In this document: positions 36,425-46,207 of the stretch, one piece after another
Position numbering within the stretch: position 1 is the first letter of the stretch
Layout of the letters: each line of letters starts with the position of its first letter
Assembly: GCF_004355225.1 (NCBI RefSeq)
Contig: NZ_CP037933.1
Location: 496,001 to 560,000, forward strand
Reading direction: 5' to 3'
Source: Flavobacterium nackdongense
Lineage (GTDB): Bacteria; Bacteroidota; Bacteroidia; Flavobacteriales; Flavobacteriaceae
Length of the DNA: 64,000 nucleotides
The notes under the pieces: generated by a model
Told to the model about the DNA's origin: nothing
Database searches by the model: none
What the model saw: only the letters and a program-made list of their open reading frames with translations
Made by a program: the position numbers and the translations under genes

Positions 36425-37255
36425 ATGAAAAATAACACCTTAAAAATAGCGGTTTTAGATATGTATGATGGCACTCCCAATCAAGGAATGCGTTGTATAA
36501 TCGATATTATTAATCGTTTCAATCAAATCGTTAGCTTTCAAATTTTTGATGTAAGAGGAAAATCAGAATTGCCCGAAATTACAGAATTTGATATTTACAT
36601 TTCGACAGGAGGACCAGGAAATCCAATGATTGGTGATGGTGATTGGGATTTGAAGTATTATGCTTTTATCGATGAATTGACAAAATGGAATAAAGAAAAC
36701 ACAGTAAAAAAGCACGTTTTATTTATTTGTCATTCGTTTCAAATGGCGTGTAAACATTTTGGTTTAGCCGAAATTACAAAAAGACACGACACTTCCTTTG
36801 GGGTTATGACCGTTCATAAAACCAAAGAGGGTCAAACCGATCCGCTATTTGAAGGTCTTGCCGATCCTTTTTATGCTATTGATTCTAGAGATTACCAAGT
36901 GGTACAGCCCAAATTGAGCGTTTTTGCCAAAAAAGGAGCCAAAATTATTTCTTTAGAAAAAATTAGAGATTACGTTAAATACGAAAGAGCTATTATGGCG
37001 GTGCGCTTTTCAGATTATTTTGTGGGAACGCAATTTCATCCCGAAGCGGATCCCATCAGTTTTATTGCCAATTTGAGAAATAAAGAATCAAAGGAAAAAA
37101 TCAAAAAAATGAAAGGCAATACCAAGTTTAGAAATATGCTGGAAGACTTGGTTGACGATGATAAAATTTACAAAACCAATGAAACACTGATTCCGAATTT
37201 CCTTCGATTTGCCATAAATGATTTGATGGTGAGCAAGAAAATATTGTCGAACTAG
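36425..37255 (+). CDS. Class I glutamine amidotransferase
   Basis: The 276-residue protein has the class I GATase triad: Cys102 in LFICHSFQMACKHFG, His205 in FVGTQFHPEAD and Glu207. The oxyanion loop STGGPGNPMIG (60-70) is also present. It resembles the GMP synthase amidotransferase domain but has no synthase part. It should hydrolyse glutamine and hand ammonia to a partner, or transfer gamma-glutamyl. The likely partner is one of the neighbouring ligases. The C-terminal 60 residues are basic and form an extension that I do not recognise. Confidence 0.88.
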   Translation: MKNNTLKIAVLDMYDGTPNQGMRCIIDIINRFNQIVSFQIFDVRGKSELPEITEFDIYISTGGPGNPMIGDGDWDLKYYAFIDELTKWNKENTVKKHVLFICHSFQMACKHFGLAEITKRHDTSFGVMTVHKTKEGQTDPLFEGLADPFYAIDSRDYQVVQPKLSVFAKKGAKIISLEKIRDYVKYERAIMAVRFSDYFVGTQFHPEADPISFIANLRNKESKEKIKKMKGNTKFRNMLEDLVDDDKIYKTNETLIPNFLRFAINDLMVSKKILSN

Positions 37256-37336
37256 CTGTATAATGTATATTGTATTTTTGTATAATGTAATTTACGATCT
37301 ACAATATATAGCTATACGTTATACAAATCTTAAAGA

Positions 37337-38527
37337 ATGATAGACCGATACAGACAACTTTTTAATTCTCAATTTACTGACAAAAAGTATCAGGAATTCA
37401 AGGACGATATTGCTTCGGATTTTGATTATGCTCCCACTTTTCGCATTGGAGAAACGCCTTTTTTTATTTCCAATGAATTAAAAGCTCAAATGTTGGAAGG
37501 TTGTGCTGATGTTATAAAACTAATTCAACAGAACGACTTTAAAATACTTACAGAGAAATCATTAGAGTTAAATCAAAAAGTTCCTAACGAAGATGATCAT
37601 ACTACTTTCTTGGCCATTGACTTTGGAATTTGTGAAGAAAATGGAGTGGTTGTTCCAAAATTAATTGAAGTGCAAGGATTCCCTTCTTTGTATAATTACC
37701 AAATTAATTTATACGAAAAATTCAAGAATCATTATCCGTTTCTTTCCGAGTTGACACCGTTTATCAATAACATTACCATTGAGGAGTATTTTGAAACGCT
37801 GGAAGAAGTAATTTGCAACAATCATCCGAAAGAGAATGTCATTCTATTGGAAATTGAACCCGAAAAACAAAACACGAAAATCGATTTTTATTATTGCCGA
37901 AGAGATCTTGGCATTCCGATCGTTTGTGTTACCGAAATAATTAAAAAAGGCAATCAACTCTTTTACAAAAACGAAAACGGCGAAGAAATCCTTGTGAAAA
38001 GAATCTACAATCGCGTGATTTTTGACGAACTAGAATTACGACCTGATTTGAAACTGAATTTCCATTTTTCGGACGAGCTCGATGTGGAATGGGCCGGACA
38101 TCCCAATTGGTTTTTCCGAATTAGCAAGTATATTTTACCTATGCTCAAAGGCAAGTATTTCATCGAAACTACTTTGTTGAGCGATTTAACAGAAATCCCG
38201 GAAGACTTGGAAAATTATGTACTGAAACCTTTATTCTCTTTCTCGGGTTCGGGTGTCATTTTTCACGTTAAAAAAGAAGACATCGAAGCCGTAGTCGAAA
38301 AAGAATTGTACATTCTACAGAAAAAAGTAAATTACATCCCAATAGTGCAATCGCCCGACGGAAAAGTAAAATGCGAAGTGCGCGTACTTTGCGTCTGGAA
38401 AAAAGAAGATGCCGCTCCTACTCTACTCTGTAATTTAGCGAGATTGAGCCGTGGTGAGATGATTGGCGTGAAATTCAATAAAGATAAAGATTGGGTCGGC
38501 GGGACTTTGGCGTTGTTTGAGAGGTAG
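37337..38527 (+). CDS. Second ATP-grasp-like protein, possibly circularly permuted
   Basis: The 396-residue protein has no clear family that I can name with certainty. An acidic metal-site-like segment PKLIEVQGFPSLYN lies at residues 107-120. A glycine-rich loop, NYVLKPLFSFSGSGV, lies near the C-terminus (293-307). That order is opposite to normal ATP-grasp enzymes and suggests a circular permutation. KCEVRVLCVWK follows and could supply the last strand. The gene is 81 bases after the amidotransferase gene, on the same strand, so it should belong to the cluster. It may ligate the nitrogen donor or a second building block. Confidence 0.62.
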   Translation: MIDRYRQLFNSQFTDKKYQEFKDDIASDFDYAPTFRIGETPFFISNELKAQMLEGCADVIKLIQQNDFKILTEKSLELNQKVPNEDDHTTFLAIDFGICEENGVVVPKLIEVQGFPSLYNYQINLYEKFKNHYPFLSELTPFINNITIEEYFETLEEVICNNHPKENVILLEIEPEKQNTKIDFYYCRRDLGIPIVCVTEIIKKGNQLFYKNENGEEILVKRIYNRVIFDELELRPDLKLNFHFSDELDVEWAGHPNWFFRISKYILPMLKGKYFIETTLLSDLTEIPEDLENYVLKPLFSFSGSGVIFHVKKEDIEAVVEKELYILQKKVNYIPIVQSPDGKVKCEVRVLCVWKKEDAAPTLLCNLARLSRGEMIGVKFNKDKDWVGGTLALFER

Positions 38528-38535
38528 GGAATTTA

Positions 38536-39231
38536 TTATTTCATGAATTTTTGATATAGTTTTGGACAAATTATTCTCATACTTTCAGGATTATTTTCCT
38601 CCCAAGTAAATTTAAATTCTGGATAATTTCCTTCATTTGCTTTAAACTTTTCATTATCAATATAATCATATAATTCTTTACCTGTTTTGTTCTTAAACGC
38701 AGTCAATGCAACGTACCAAAAACTTTCAAAATCATAAAATTCTGAATCTTCACTAATTTCGTTAATAAGATAATCGGGATTCAATTTTGTTTTATAATAG
38801 GCGTTTTTTCCTCTTGATATTATCCAACATCTAAAATATTCAAATCCGTCATCAGAGCAACCACCATTCATCATATACCCTGCACACCAAATTTCCGAAG
38901 TATAAGTATCATAAAGAAGTTTATCCGTTCTTAATCGAAAGCCTATCATTTCTTTAGGTGAAAGTTGTTCAATTTCTTGAATTAAAATCTTTTCTTGCTC
39001 TTCTTGATTACTACTTTTCTTTAAAGAATGATCTATTATTAACCAAAATTTATCTTCTTCTAACATTTCACTAGTTTTAGAAAGAAAAGTTGAATCAGTA
39101 GCAATTCCAAGTTTCTTTGGTGATACTTCATTTATTACTAGTAATTCATTCAACTTTCCATTATTATTTTGGCCAAATTGCACACAGCTAAATAATACAA
39201 AAGCAAATATACTTAGGAGTGATTTTTTCAT
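38536..39231 (-). CDS. DUF4240 exported protein
   Basis: The 231-residue protein has an export signal (MKKSLLSIFAFVLFSCVQFGQ) with a lipobox-like LFSC, so it is either a lipoprotein (Cys16) or cleaved after FGQ. The DUF4240 pattern follows: FWLIIDHSLKKSSNQEEQ, LSPKEMIGFRL, GGCSDDGFEYFRCWIISRG and LNPDYLINE. The function of the domain is unknown. It is convergent with the last cluster gene, 8 bases apart. Confidence 0.8.
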   Translation of the reverse strand: MKKSLLSIFAFVLFSCVQFGQNNNGKLNELLVINEVSPKKLGIATDSTFLSKTSEMLEEDKFWLIIDHSLKKSSNQEEQEKILIQEIEQLSPKEMIGFRLRTDKLLYDTYTSEIWCAGYMMNGGCSDDGFEYFRCWIISRGKNAYYKTKLNPDYLINEISEDSEFYDFESFWYVALTAFKNKTGKELYDYIDNEKFKANEGNYPEFKFTWEENNPESMRIICPKLYQKFMK

Positions 39232-39278
39232 AAATTTTTAATTAGATTGATATTTTTTTATTCGAATTTTAAATCCTA

Positions 39279-40922
39279 TTACTTACTCTCAAACACATTC
39301 ACATAAAAATCCTTATCAACTTCCAATTTTAAATCTTTAGGAGTTTTTAGCATAATCACCCATTCTGCTTGTGGTCTCAGCCATTGTTCTTTTCCGTTTA
39401 TAATCACTTTTACAGGCATGTTGAAATTGGGAACGCAATTGGTCCAACGGTATTCTAGACTGTTGCCCTGAACTTTATATTCGAAAGTTGGGATTCTTAT
39501 GTCTCTTAAATATTGGTCGAAAAAAGGTTTTAAATCCAATCCCACTGCTTGACTTAAATAATCTTCAATTTGTTTCGTCGTAACGGTGTGGTGATAAAAA
39601 GTACTGTTCAAACCTCGTAAAATAGTTCTCCATTTCTCGTCATTATTAACGATTTGGCGCAGTGTATGCAGCATATTTCCGCCTTTGGGGTACATATCAC
39701 CAGAACCTTCGTTGTTTACATTATAATGTCCAATAATGGGTTTGTCATTTTTTATTCCTTTTCGTGTTCCTCTAACGTATTCAGCTCCTGCCTCTTTTCC
39801 GTAGTAATATTCCACGAAAAGGCTTTCGGAATAATTGGTAAAACTTTCGTGAATCCACATATCGGCGATGTCTTTGTAGGTTATATTGTTGGCAAACCAT
39901 TCGTGTCCCGATTCGTGGATAATGATAAAATCGAATTTCAATCCCCAGCCCGTTCCGCTCAAATCTCTGCCTCGATATCCATTGGCAAAACCATTTCCAT
40001 AAGTTACACTGCTCTGGTGCTCCATCCCTAAATACGGTGCTTCAACGAGTTTGTAACTGTCTTCATAAAAAGGATATGGGCCAAACCAATGCTCGAAAGC
40101 TTTCAACATTCGTGGTACATCTTTGAATTGGATTTTTGCTTTTTGTAGATTGTCTTTCAATACATAATAATCACAGTCTAAATCGCCTTTTTCACCCTTG
40201 AAAACTTCAGAAAAATGAACATAATCGCCAATATTGATATTCACACCATAATTATTGATGGGATTCGAAACGTACCAATTGAAAGTTCTTGTACCGTCTT
40301 TCATATCGACCGTACTTTGCAAACGCCCATTGGAAACATCCATTAAATCTTTGGGAACATTCACACTAATTAGCATATTATCCACTTCATCGTACATATG
40401 ATCTTTGTTGGGCCACCACACACTGGCTCCTAATCCTTGACAACTTGAAGCAATAAATGGCTTACCATTCGCGTCTTTGCTCCAAGTAATGCCACCATCC
40501 CAAGGCGGACGAACAGCAATTTTGGGTTTGCCACCATAAAAAACGATAACTTCTTTTATTTCACCAACATTTTGTGGCGCAACCAAATCGATATAAAAGA
40601 CATTGCCTTCTCTTTGAAATTTTAACTCCTTACCATCCTGAATTACTTTGCTAATTTTTAAAGGCTCTTGAAGATCAATTTGCATTCGATTGTAAGAGTT
40701 CAAGACTTTATAGCGAATCGTATTCGAACCCGAGATGGTTTTTTCATCCGGATTTACTTTAATGTCTAAATGATAATATTTTAAATCCCACCAACCTCTT
40801 TCTTTGGTGATACTACCTCGAAGACTGTCTTGATGCGAAAATTTATTTTCTAACAAAACTTGGGCATTGATACCATTGGAAATCAGCAATGCAACTAATA
40901 AAAATCTTAAATATTGATTCAT
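39279..40922 (-). CDS. Secreted M1-family aminopeptidase
   Basis: This 547-residue zinc metallopeptidase has a signal peptide (cleavage after ISNGINA). The substrate motif GMEHQSSVTYG lies near residue 299. The zinc motif HESGHEWFANN is at 336-340, with the third ligand Glu359 in WIHESFTNYSE, the M1 HExxH-x18-E spacing. There is no C-terminal sorting domain, so it is probably periplasmic. It removes N-terminal residues from peptides. Family members are often larger (600-900). This is the short catalytic form with an N-terminal beta domain. Confidence 0.9.
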   Translation of the reverse strand: MNQYLRFLLVALLISNGINAQVLLENKFSHQDSLRGSITKERGWWDLKYYHLDIKVNPDEKTISGSNTIRYKVLNSYNRMQIDLQEPLKISKVIQDGKELKFQREGNVFYIDLVAPQNVGEIKEVIVFYGGKPKIAVRPPWDGGITWSKDANGKPFIASSCQGLGASVWWPNKDHMYDEVDNMLISVNVPKDLMDVSNGRLQSTVDMKDGTRTFNWYVSNPINNYGVNINIGDYVHFSEVFKGEKGDLDCDYYVLKDNLQKAKIQFKDVPRMLKAFEHWFGPYPFYEDSYKLVEAPYLGMEHQSSVTYGNGFANGYRGRDLSGTGWGLKFDFIIIHESGHEWFANNITYKDIADMWIHESFTNYSESLFVEYYYGKEAGAEYVRGTRKGIKNDKPIIGHYNVNNEGSGDMYPKGGNMLHTLRQIVNNDEKWRTILRGLNSTFYHHTVTTKQIEDYLSQAVGLDLKPFFDQYLRDIRIPTFEYKVQGNSLEYRWTNCVPNFNMPVKVIINGKEQWLRPQAEWVIMLKTPKDLKLEVDKDFYVNVFESK

Positions 40923-41271
40923 AAGTGGATATTTTTATAACACAAAGATACAAAAGAGTACGGAACCGATTTTGTTTTTACAATTGCAAATTGTTTTCCC
41001 AATGCGTTCCATTTCATAATCAGATCTGGAACATTTTAAAGGCTGCTAAACTCATTTCTATAAGCGTTTGAGCAGGCATTAATGGAAAGTATTTTATCAT
41101 AAACATTCAATACTATGAAACGGATTATGGCGTTCGAAAATCCGTTAAAAAAGAAAGTTTTAAACACTATAACGTAATAGTTGACTTTGGGAAAATTAAA
41201 AATTTTACTAGTCATTTTATTCCATTAAATTTATAAACCCAAAGTCTATAATAACCAAATTACCTTTAAAA
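40923..41271. other. Intergenic region upstream of the GH57 amylase gene
   Basis: This 349-base region contains no gene that I can support. GACTTTGGG (41183-41191) and CCCAAAGTC (41238-41246) form a perfect 9-bp inverted repeat with a 46-nt loop, ending 25 bases before the amylase ATG. ACGGATT/AATCCGT near 41120-41150 is a second small palindrome. These could be operator or RNA-structure elements. No consensus TAnnTTTG promoter was found. Confidence 0.5.
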
Positions 41272-44088
41272 ATGACAAAAAAAATACACCTACTACTGCT
41301 ATTTTTTAGCTTTTTCTTTGTTTCACATGCGCAAGTTCATACCAGCTATTTGTGGCATCTGCATCAACCTACCTATTGGGGAGACGTTAGTAAAATAAAT
41401 CCCAATCGCTATCAGATTGTTAAAGAATCTCAAGACTTGAAATTTTCAGGAGCCAATAATGATGTGAATGGTTTGGCCCATCCCACTAATAATCTTCAGG
41501 AAATATTTGGCGCAGGTGATCGAGTAGCTGCGTATCAATTCGCTCCAAAAAACGCGATTAATTCCATTCGAGATTTACCTGAATCAGGAGCACAAATTAC
41601 CTATGGAGGCTCGTTATTAGAAAATGTAAATTCGTTGGCGCAAGCCAATCAATGGGGATACAATACGACTTGGATTCAAAACATAAAAGATGCCAAGGCG
41701 TGGAAAACATCAGGCAATTTTCCTCGTATGGAAATGGTATCGTTCACAATGCACCACGCTCTTTCGCCATTAATGAGTGACGAAGCTTTGACGAAAGAAA
41801 TAAAAGCACATCAATATTATTCGACCCAATTATTCGGCTCGCACGATTCCAAAGGTTATTGGCCAGCAGAATGTGCTTTTTCTGAAAGAATTATTAAAAC
41901 TTTGGCAGAATGTGGCATCGAATGGTCTGTAATTGCCAACAGTCATTTGGCTAGAACCTTAAATAATTACCCCATAAAAGCCGGTTCTGGAGGTTCGATG
42001 TGTGACTATCCGAACAAAGCCGATCGCATTGATACTAATGGATCCAATTGGTTTTCAGCACAAAAAGATGCTCGTGGAGGGCAATTTGCTGTTCCGTATT
42101 GCTATCTACCATACAAATCAAAATATATAGATCCCGAAACTGGTCAGGAATATAAAATTACGGTAGTTCCAATGGCTGACTATGAAAGTTATGAAGATGG
42201 CTATGCTGCGATTGGTACTAGTATTATAGCGCCAATTGTGGCTCAGGCTTCTACTGCTCCAAGACCTCCATTGGTTCTATTTGCGCACGATGGCGACAAT
42301 GCTTGGGGCGGAGGTTCTTCTTATTATAATGAATCGGTTACCAATTTTTCGCATGCAGCAGCAAGTCAAGGAAATATTCCAACAACAATTCCACAATATT
42401 TAAAAGACCACCCGGTTTCAGATGCGGATGTGGTGCACGTCGAAGATGGTGGTTGGGTCAATGCCGATGGCGATTTTGGACATCCACAATTTACCAATTG
42501 GCTGTGGCCTTTTTATGATTCAAATTACAAATTCAATCCAAATGGTTGGACGGAAGATATGATGAATCAAGCCATCACCACCGCGGGAGAAAACCACGCA
42601 ATTATGGCGGAACAATTAGAAGGAAATAATCTTCGAATGAGTGAAATTGTGAGTCCAACTTCAGCCATAAGTCCTGCGGAAAAAGCTTGGCATTTTCTAA
42701 TGGCGGGTTATGACAGCGGGAACGCTTATTATGGTCTAGCCGAAGATTTAGAAATAAAAACAACTCTTGCTGTGAATCGATGTGTTGAGTTCGCAAAACC
42801 AACATTGGATGCACATCCTGGGGTTGACAACACAAAACCTTCCGTATTTATTCCGCAACGTTGGCCTTATAATCCGGGTGAAAAAGGCTATGGCGCCCCT
42901 TATGGTTACAAAGAATTTCTGAATTCTGCTGATTTTACTGTCTATACTTTTGCTTATGACGTTAGTGGTGTTCAAAAATCAGAATTAAAATACAGAATAG
43001 ACACCGATGGAAAAAACAACTTAAGTTCAAATCATAACGAAACTTATGCTGGAGGAAACGAAGTGGGAACTTGGGTAACTTTGCCCATGACCGAAAGAAT
43101 TTTTCCTAAAGGTAATATTACCAGCAATACTCAAGCCGATTTATATATGTTGCCTACAGTTATTGCCAATCAATACTATGCTGAAATTGCTGGCATTTCT
43201 GAAAAATTAGTAGACTATTACGTAGAGGTTACCGATAAAAAGGGAAATGTAACCAAATCAAAAATTCAACACGTTTGGGTGGGGAAAAATCTTGATGTTG
43301 CACCTAAAATTACTTTCGAACCCGCATCGAACTATTCTGCAACACCGATTGATGTAAAAATTACTGCTACTGATTCTAATGATCCGAGTCCAAAAGTGTA
43401 TTACACGACCGATGGCACAACACCTACTACACTTTCTACAAGTTTTATATCAACAAAAACAATTAACATTACTGAAACCACAACATTCAATATTTTAGCT
43501 ATTGATGCAGATGGCAACCAAAGCACAGCAACTCAAAAATTCTCTATTGGTAACATAAGTCCAATTACGGTCTATTTCAAACCCTTAGCCAGCTGGGGAA
43601 TTCCAAAAATTTATTATTGGTCTGCATTACCATCTGGAGCAGTTCCATCGATTACTTGGGCACAATCGATTCCGATGACTGCAGATGCCAATGGTTGGTA
43701 CAAATATACTTTTGCTGGAGTAACGTCGGTCAATGTAATTTTCAGAAACCAAGCTGGCAACATTCAAAGTCCAGATTTAACTGGAATCACAGCCGATAAA
43801 TGGTTTGATTCCAATTATAACAATGTGACCTTGTCTGTTTCCGATCCAGAAATCTTTAAAAATGATTTTATTTTATATCCGAATCCAACTTACGGAACCC
43901 TAAAAATTGATTCTAAAAAGATTGTGAGCGAAGCGGGAGTTTTTGATGTAAAAGGAGCCTTAGTTTCTTTTCAAAGTGTTGGAAGGAACCAACAAATTGA
44001 ATTGGGTAATTTGATTCCCGGAACCTATATAGTAAAAATGATAACCGAAAATAGAGAAACTATTTACAAGCAGGTTATCAAAAAATAA
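41272..44088 (+). CDS. Secreted GH57 alpha-amylase with starch-binding-like module and T9SS tail
   Basis: The 938-residue protein has a signal peptide (cleavage after SHA) and then a glycoside hydrolase family 57 domain. HLHQPTYW (29-36), GYWPAECAFSERI with the nucleophile Glu200, and LFAHDGDNAWGG with Asp340 or Asp342 are the conserved GH57 regions. Around residues 690-760 a beta-sandwich with YYTTDGTTPTTLS is chitobiase-like. Around 765-860, VYFKPLASWGIPKIYYWSAL resembles the CBM26 starch-binding module. It ends in a type A T9SS sorting domain (FILYPNPTYGTLKIDSK to VIKK). It should be on or outside the cell and degrade starch or glycogen-like glucans. It is convergent with the glycogen operon. 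Confidence 0.9.
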   Translation: MTKKIHLLLLFFSFFFVSHAQVHTSYLWHLHQPTYWGDVSKINPNRYQIVKESQDLKFSGANNDVNGLAHPTNNLQEIFGAGDRVAAYQFAPKNAINSIRDLPESGAQITYGGSLLENVNSLAQANQWGYNTTWIQNIKDAKAWKTSGNFPRMEMVSFTMHHALSPLMSDEALTKEIKAHQYYSTQLFGSHDSKGYWPAECAFSERIIKTLAECGIEWSVIANSHLARTLNNYPIKAGSGGSMCDYPNKADRIDTNGSNWFSAQKDARGGQFAVPYCYLPYKSKYIDPETGQEYKITVVPMADYESYEDGYAAIGTSIIAPIVAQASTAPRPPLVLFAHDGDNAWGGGSSYYNESVTNFSHAAASQGNIPTTIPQYLKDHPVSDADVVHVEDGGWVNADGDFGHPQFTNWLWPFYDSNYKFNPNGWTEDMMNQAITTAGENHAIMAEQLEGNNLRMSEIVSPTSAISPAEKAWHFLMAGYDSGNAYYGLAEDLEIKTTLAVNRCVEFAKPTLDAHPGVDNTKPSVFIPQRWPYNPGEKGYGAPYGYKEFLNSADFTVYTFAYDVSGVQKSELKYRIDTDGKNNLSSNHNETYAGGNEVGTWVTLPMTERIFPKGNITSNTQADLYMLPTVIANQYYAEIAGISEKLVDYYVEVTDKKGNVTKSKIQHVWVGKNLDVAPKITFEPASNYSATPIDVKITATDSNDPSPKVYYTTDGTTPTTLSTSFISTKTINITETTTFNILAIDADGNQSTATQKFSIGNISPITVYFKPLASWGIPKIYYWSALPSGAVPSITWAQSIPMTADANGWYKYTFAGVTSVNVIFRNQAGNIQSPDLTGITADKWFDSNYNNVTLSVSDPEIFKNDFILYPNPTYGTLKIDSKKIVSEAGVFDVKGALVSFQSVGRNQQIELGNLIPGTYIVKMITENRETIYKQVIKK

Positions 44089-44103
44089 TCCATAGTAAAA
44101 GCT

Positions 44104-44153
44104 AAAAAGGGACCATCTATAACGCTAGATGGCCCCTTTTTTTGTTTAAATAT
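44104..44153. terminator. Bidirectional terminator between the GH57 gene and glgB
   Basis: AAAAGGGACCATCTA and TAGATGGCCCCTTTT pair over 15 bp with one G-U pair, around a short loop, and T-runs lie on both flanks. It sits between the 3' ends of two converging genes and can serve both directions. Confidence 0.88.
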
Positions 44154-44160
44154 TTATACA

Positions 44161-46065
44161 TTAAGCATACTTGTACACTGTAACACTCAATGGTGGTAAT
44201 AGGAATTCTATAGAATAATCTCTACCGTCATACGGAAATGCTTCGACAGTCAATTTATTAGGATTACTCAATCCGCTTCCGGCATAAATAGCAGCATCAC
44301 TATTAAAAAGCGCTGTTAATTTTCCTTTTTTAGGCACCCCAATTCTATAATTTTGACGAACTACTTGAGTAAAATTGCAGACTACAATGATATCATCTTT
44401 AGTTTTGATTCCTTTTCGAATAAAAGTCATCACAGCATTCTGATGATCTGAATAATTAATCCATTCGAAACCCTCTGGACTGAATTGTTTTTCATACAAA
44501 GCAGGTTGTGATTTATACAAGGTGTTCAAATCGGTTATGGCTTTTTTAACCCCTTCGTGGTAATCATATTGTAATAAATGCCAATCTAAACTTCCTTCAA
44601 AATTCCACTCGGCGCTTTGCCCAAATTCGCCTCCCATAAACAACAATTTTGCTCCAGGATGCATAAACATATACCCATAAAGTAAACGTAAATTAGCAAA
44701 TTTCTGCCATTCGTCGCCCGGCATTCTTCCTGCGATTGATTTTTTTCCATAAACTACTTCGTCATGTGAAAGAGGCAGCATAAAATTTTCGGAAAAAACA
44801 TAAGTCATCCCAAAAGTTAAATCATTTTGATGGTATTTTCTATAGACCGTTTCTTTTTGGAAATACTGCAGCGTATCGTGCATCCAACCCATCATCCATT
44901 TCATGCCAAAACCTAATCCTCCAACAAATGTTGGACGAGAAACCATCGGGAAAGAAGTACTTTCTTCGGCAATAGTTTGCACTCCTTCAAAACTAGAATA
45001 AACCGCTTCATTAAATTCTTTCAAGAAACTTATGGTGTCTAGATTTTCTCTACCTCCAAAAATATTTGGTTCCCATTCTCCTTCATTTCTGGAATAATCC
45101 AAATACAACATTGAAGCCACGGCATCCACTCGAAGTCCATCTACATGATAATTATGCAACCAAAAAATTGCATTACTAATCAAGAACGCACGCACTTCAT
45201 TTCGTCCGTAATTGAAAACCAAACTTTTCCAATCCGGATGATAGCCTTTTCTGCGATCAGGATGTTCGAACAGATTGGAACCATCAAAAAATCCTAACCC
45301 ATGTGCATCTTCCGGAAAATGAGAAGGAACCCAATCTAGAATCACTCCAATTCCTGCTTCGTGTAATTTATCCACCAAGACCATAAAATCCTGTGGTGTT
45401 CCAAAACGAGAAGTGGGTGCAAAATAGCCCACCAACTGATATCCCCAAGAAGGATCATAAGGATATTCCATTATAGGCATAAACTCAACGTGAGTAAAAC
45501 CCGTTTCTTTTACATAGTTGACCAAGTCTTCTGCCAATTCCAAATAGCTTAAGAATTTACCCTCGGCATTGCGTTTCCAAGACCCCAAATGAACTTCATA
45601 AACAGAATAAGGCTTATCTAAATCATTATGTTGCTTACGAGTTTCCATCCATTTTTTGTCTTTCCATTGGTAATCCAAGTCCCAAACTACAGAGGCAGTA
45701 TGAGGAGGATGTTCGCAATACAACGCAAATGGATCGGCTTTTTCGGTAATGATTCCGTTGTTATTGGATTGAATTTTATACTTATAGGTAGTTCCTTTTT
45801 CGATTCCGGGAATAAATCCTTCCCAAATTCCTGATGAATCCCAACGCACTTGCAAAGGATGATCGCCTTGAATCCAATAATTAAAATCTCCGACCACCGA
45901 AACGGAGCGCGCCGACGGTGCCCAAACGGCAAAATAGACTCCTTTTACACCATCGACTTCCACAAGATGTGCGCCTAGTTTTTCATATAAACGGAAATGT
46001 TTTCCCGCTTTGAATAAATCAATATCGAAATCGGTAAAAAGGGAATAAGCTTGTACTTTGTTCAT
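44161..46065 (-). CDS. glgB: 1,4-alpha-glucan branching enzyme
   Basis: It makes alpha-1,6 branches in glycogen. The protein has about 634 residues. An N-terminal CBM48-like part (YFAVWAPSARSVSVVGDFNYW) precedes a GH13 barrel with the nucleophile in VDGLRVDAVASMLYLDY, the acid in IAEEST and PLSHDEVVYGKKS. I start at ATG 46065 because MNKVQAYSLFTDFDIDLF is the usual beginning in this group, although an in-frame ATG at 46110 exists. It is the last gene of the leftward glycogen operon. Confidence 0.92.
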   Translation of the reverse strand: MNKVQAYSLFTDFDIDLFKAGKHFRLYEKLGAHLVEVDGVKGVYFAVWAPSARSVSVVGDFNYWIQGDHPLQVRWDSSGIWEGFIPGIEKGTTYKYKIQSNNNGIITEKADPFALYCEHPPHTASVVWDLDYQWKDKKWMETRKQHNDLDKPYSVYEVHLGSWKRNAEGKFLSYLELAEDLVNYVKETGFTHVEFMPIMEYPYDPSWGYQLVGYFAPTSRFGTPQDFMVLVDKLHEAGIGVILDWVPSHFPEDAHGLGFFDGSNLFEHPDRRKGYHPDWKSLVFNYGRNEVRAFLISNAIFWLHNYHVDGLRVDAVASMLYLDYSRNEGEWEPNIFGGRENLDTISFLKEFNEAVYSSFEGVQTIAEESTSFPMVSRPTFVGGLGFGMKWMMGWMHDTLQYFQKETVYRKYHQNDLTFGMTYVFSENFMLPLSHDEVVYGKKSIAGRMPGDEWQKFANLRLLYGYMFMHPGAKLLFMGGEFGQSAEWNFEGSLDWHLLQYDYHEGVKKAITDLNTLYKSQPALYEKQFSPEGFEWINYSDHQNAVMTFIRKGIKTKDDIIVVCNFTQVVRQNYRIGVPKKGKLTALFNSDAAIYAGSGLSNPNKLTVEAFPYDGRDYSIEFLLPPLSVTVYKYA

Positions 46066-46207
46066 TTTTTTTCTTTTTGAAACGCGTATGAAATGAATTT
46101 CAGACGCCATTTTTTTGTTTTACTATTTGTTTGTTTTTATGTATTCAAATCTTTTTTGCAAAAGTTACCACTTGAAAAACACATTATAAAGTTGTTTACT
46201 ATCAACC

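Noticed and set aside
36425..37255. Stand-alone GMP synthase or HisH
   Set aside because: It has no synthase domain and the real hisH is present at 60233-60826. Its neighbours are ligases, not purine genes.
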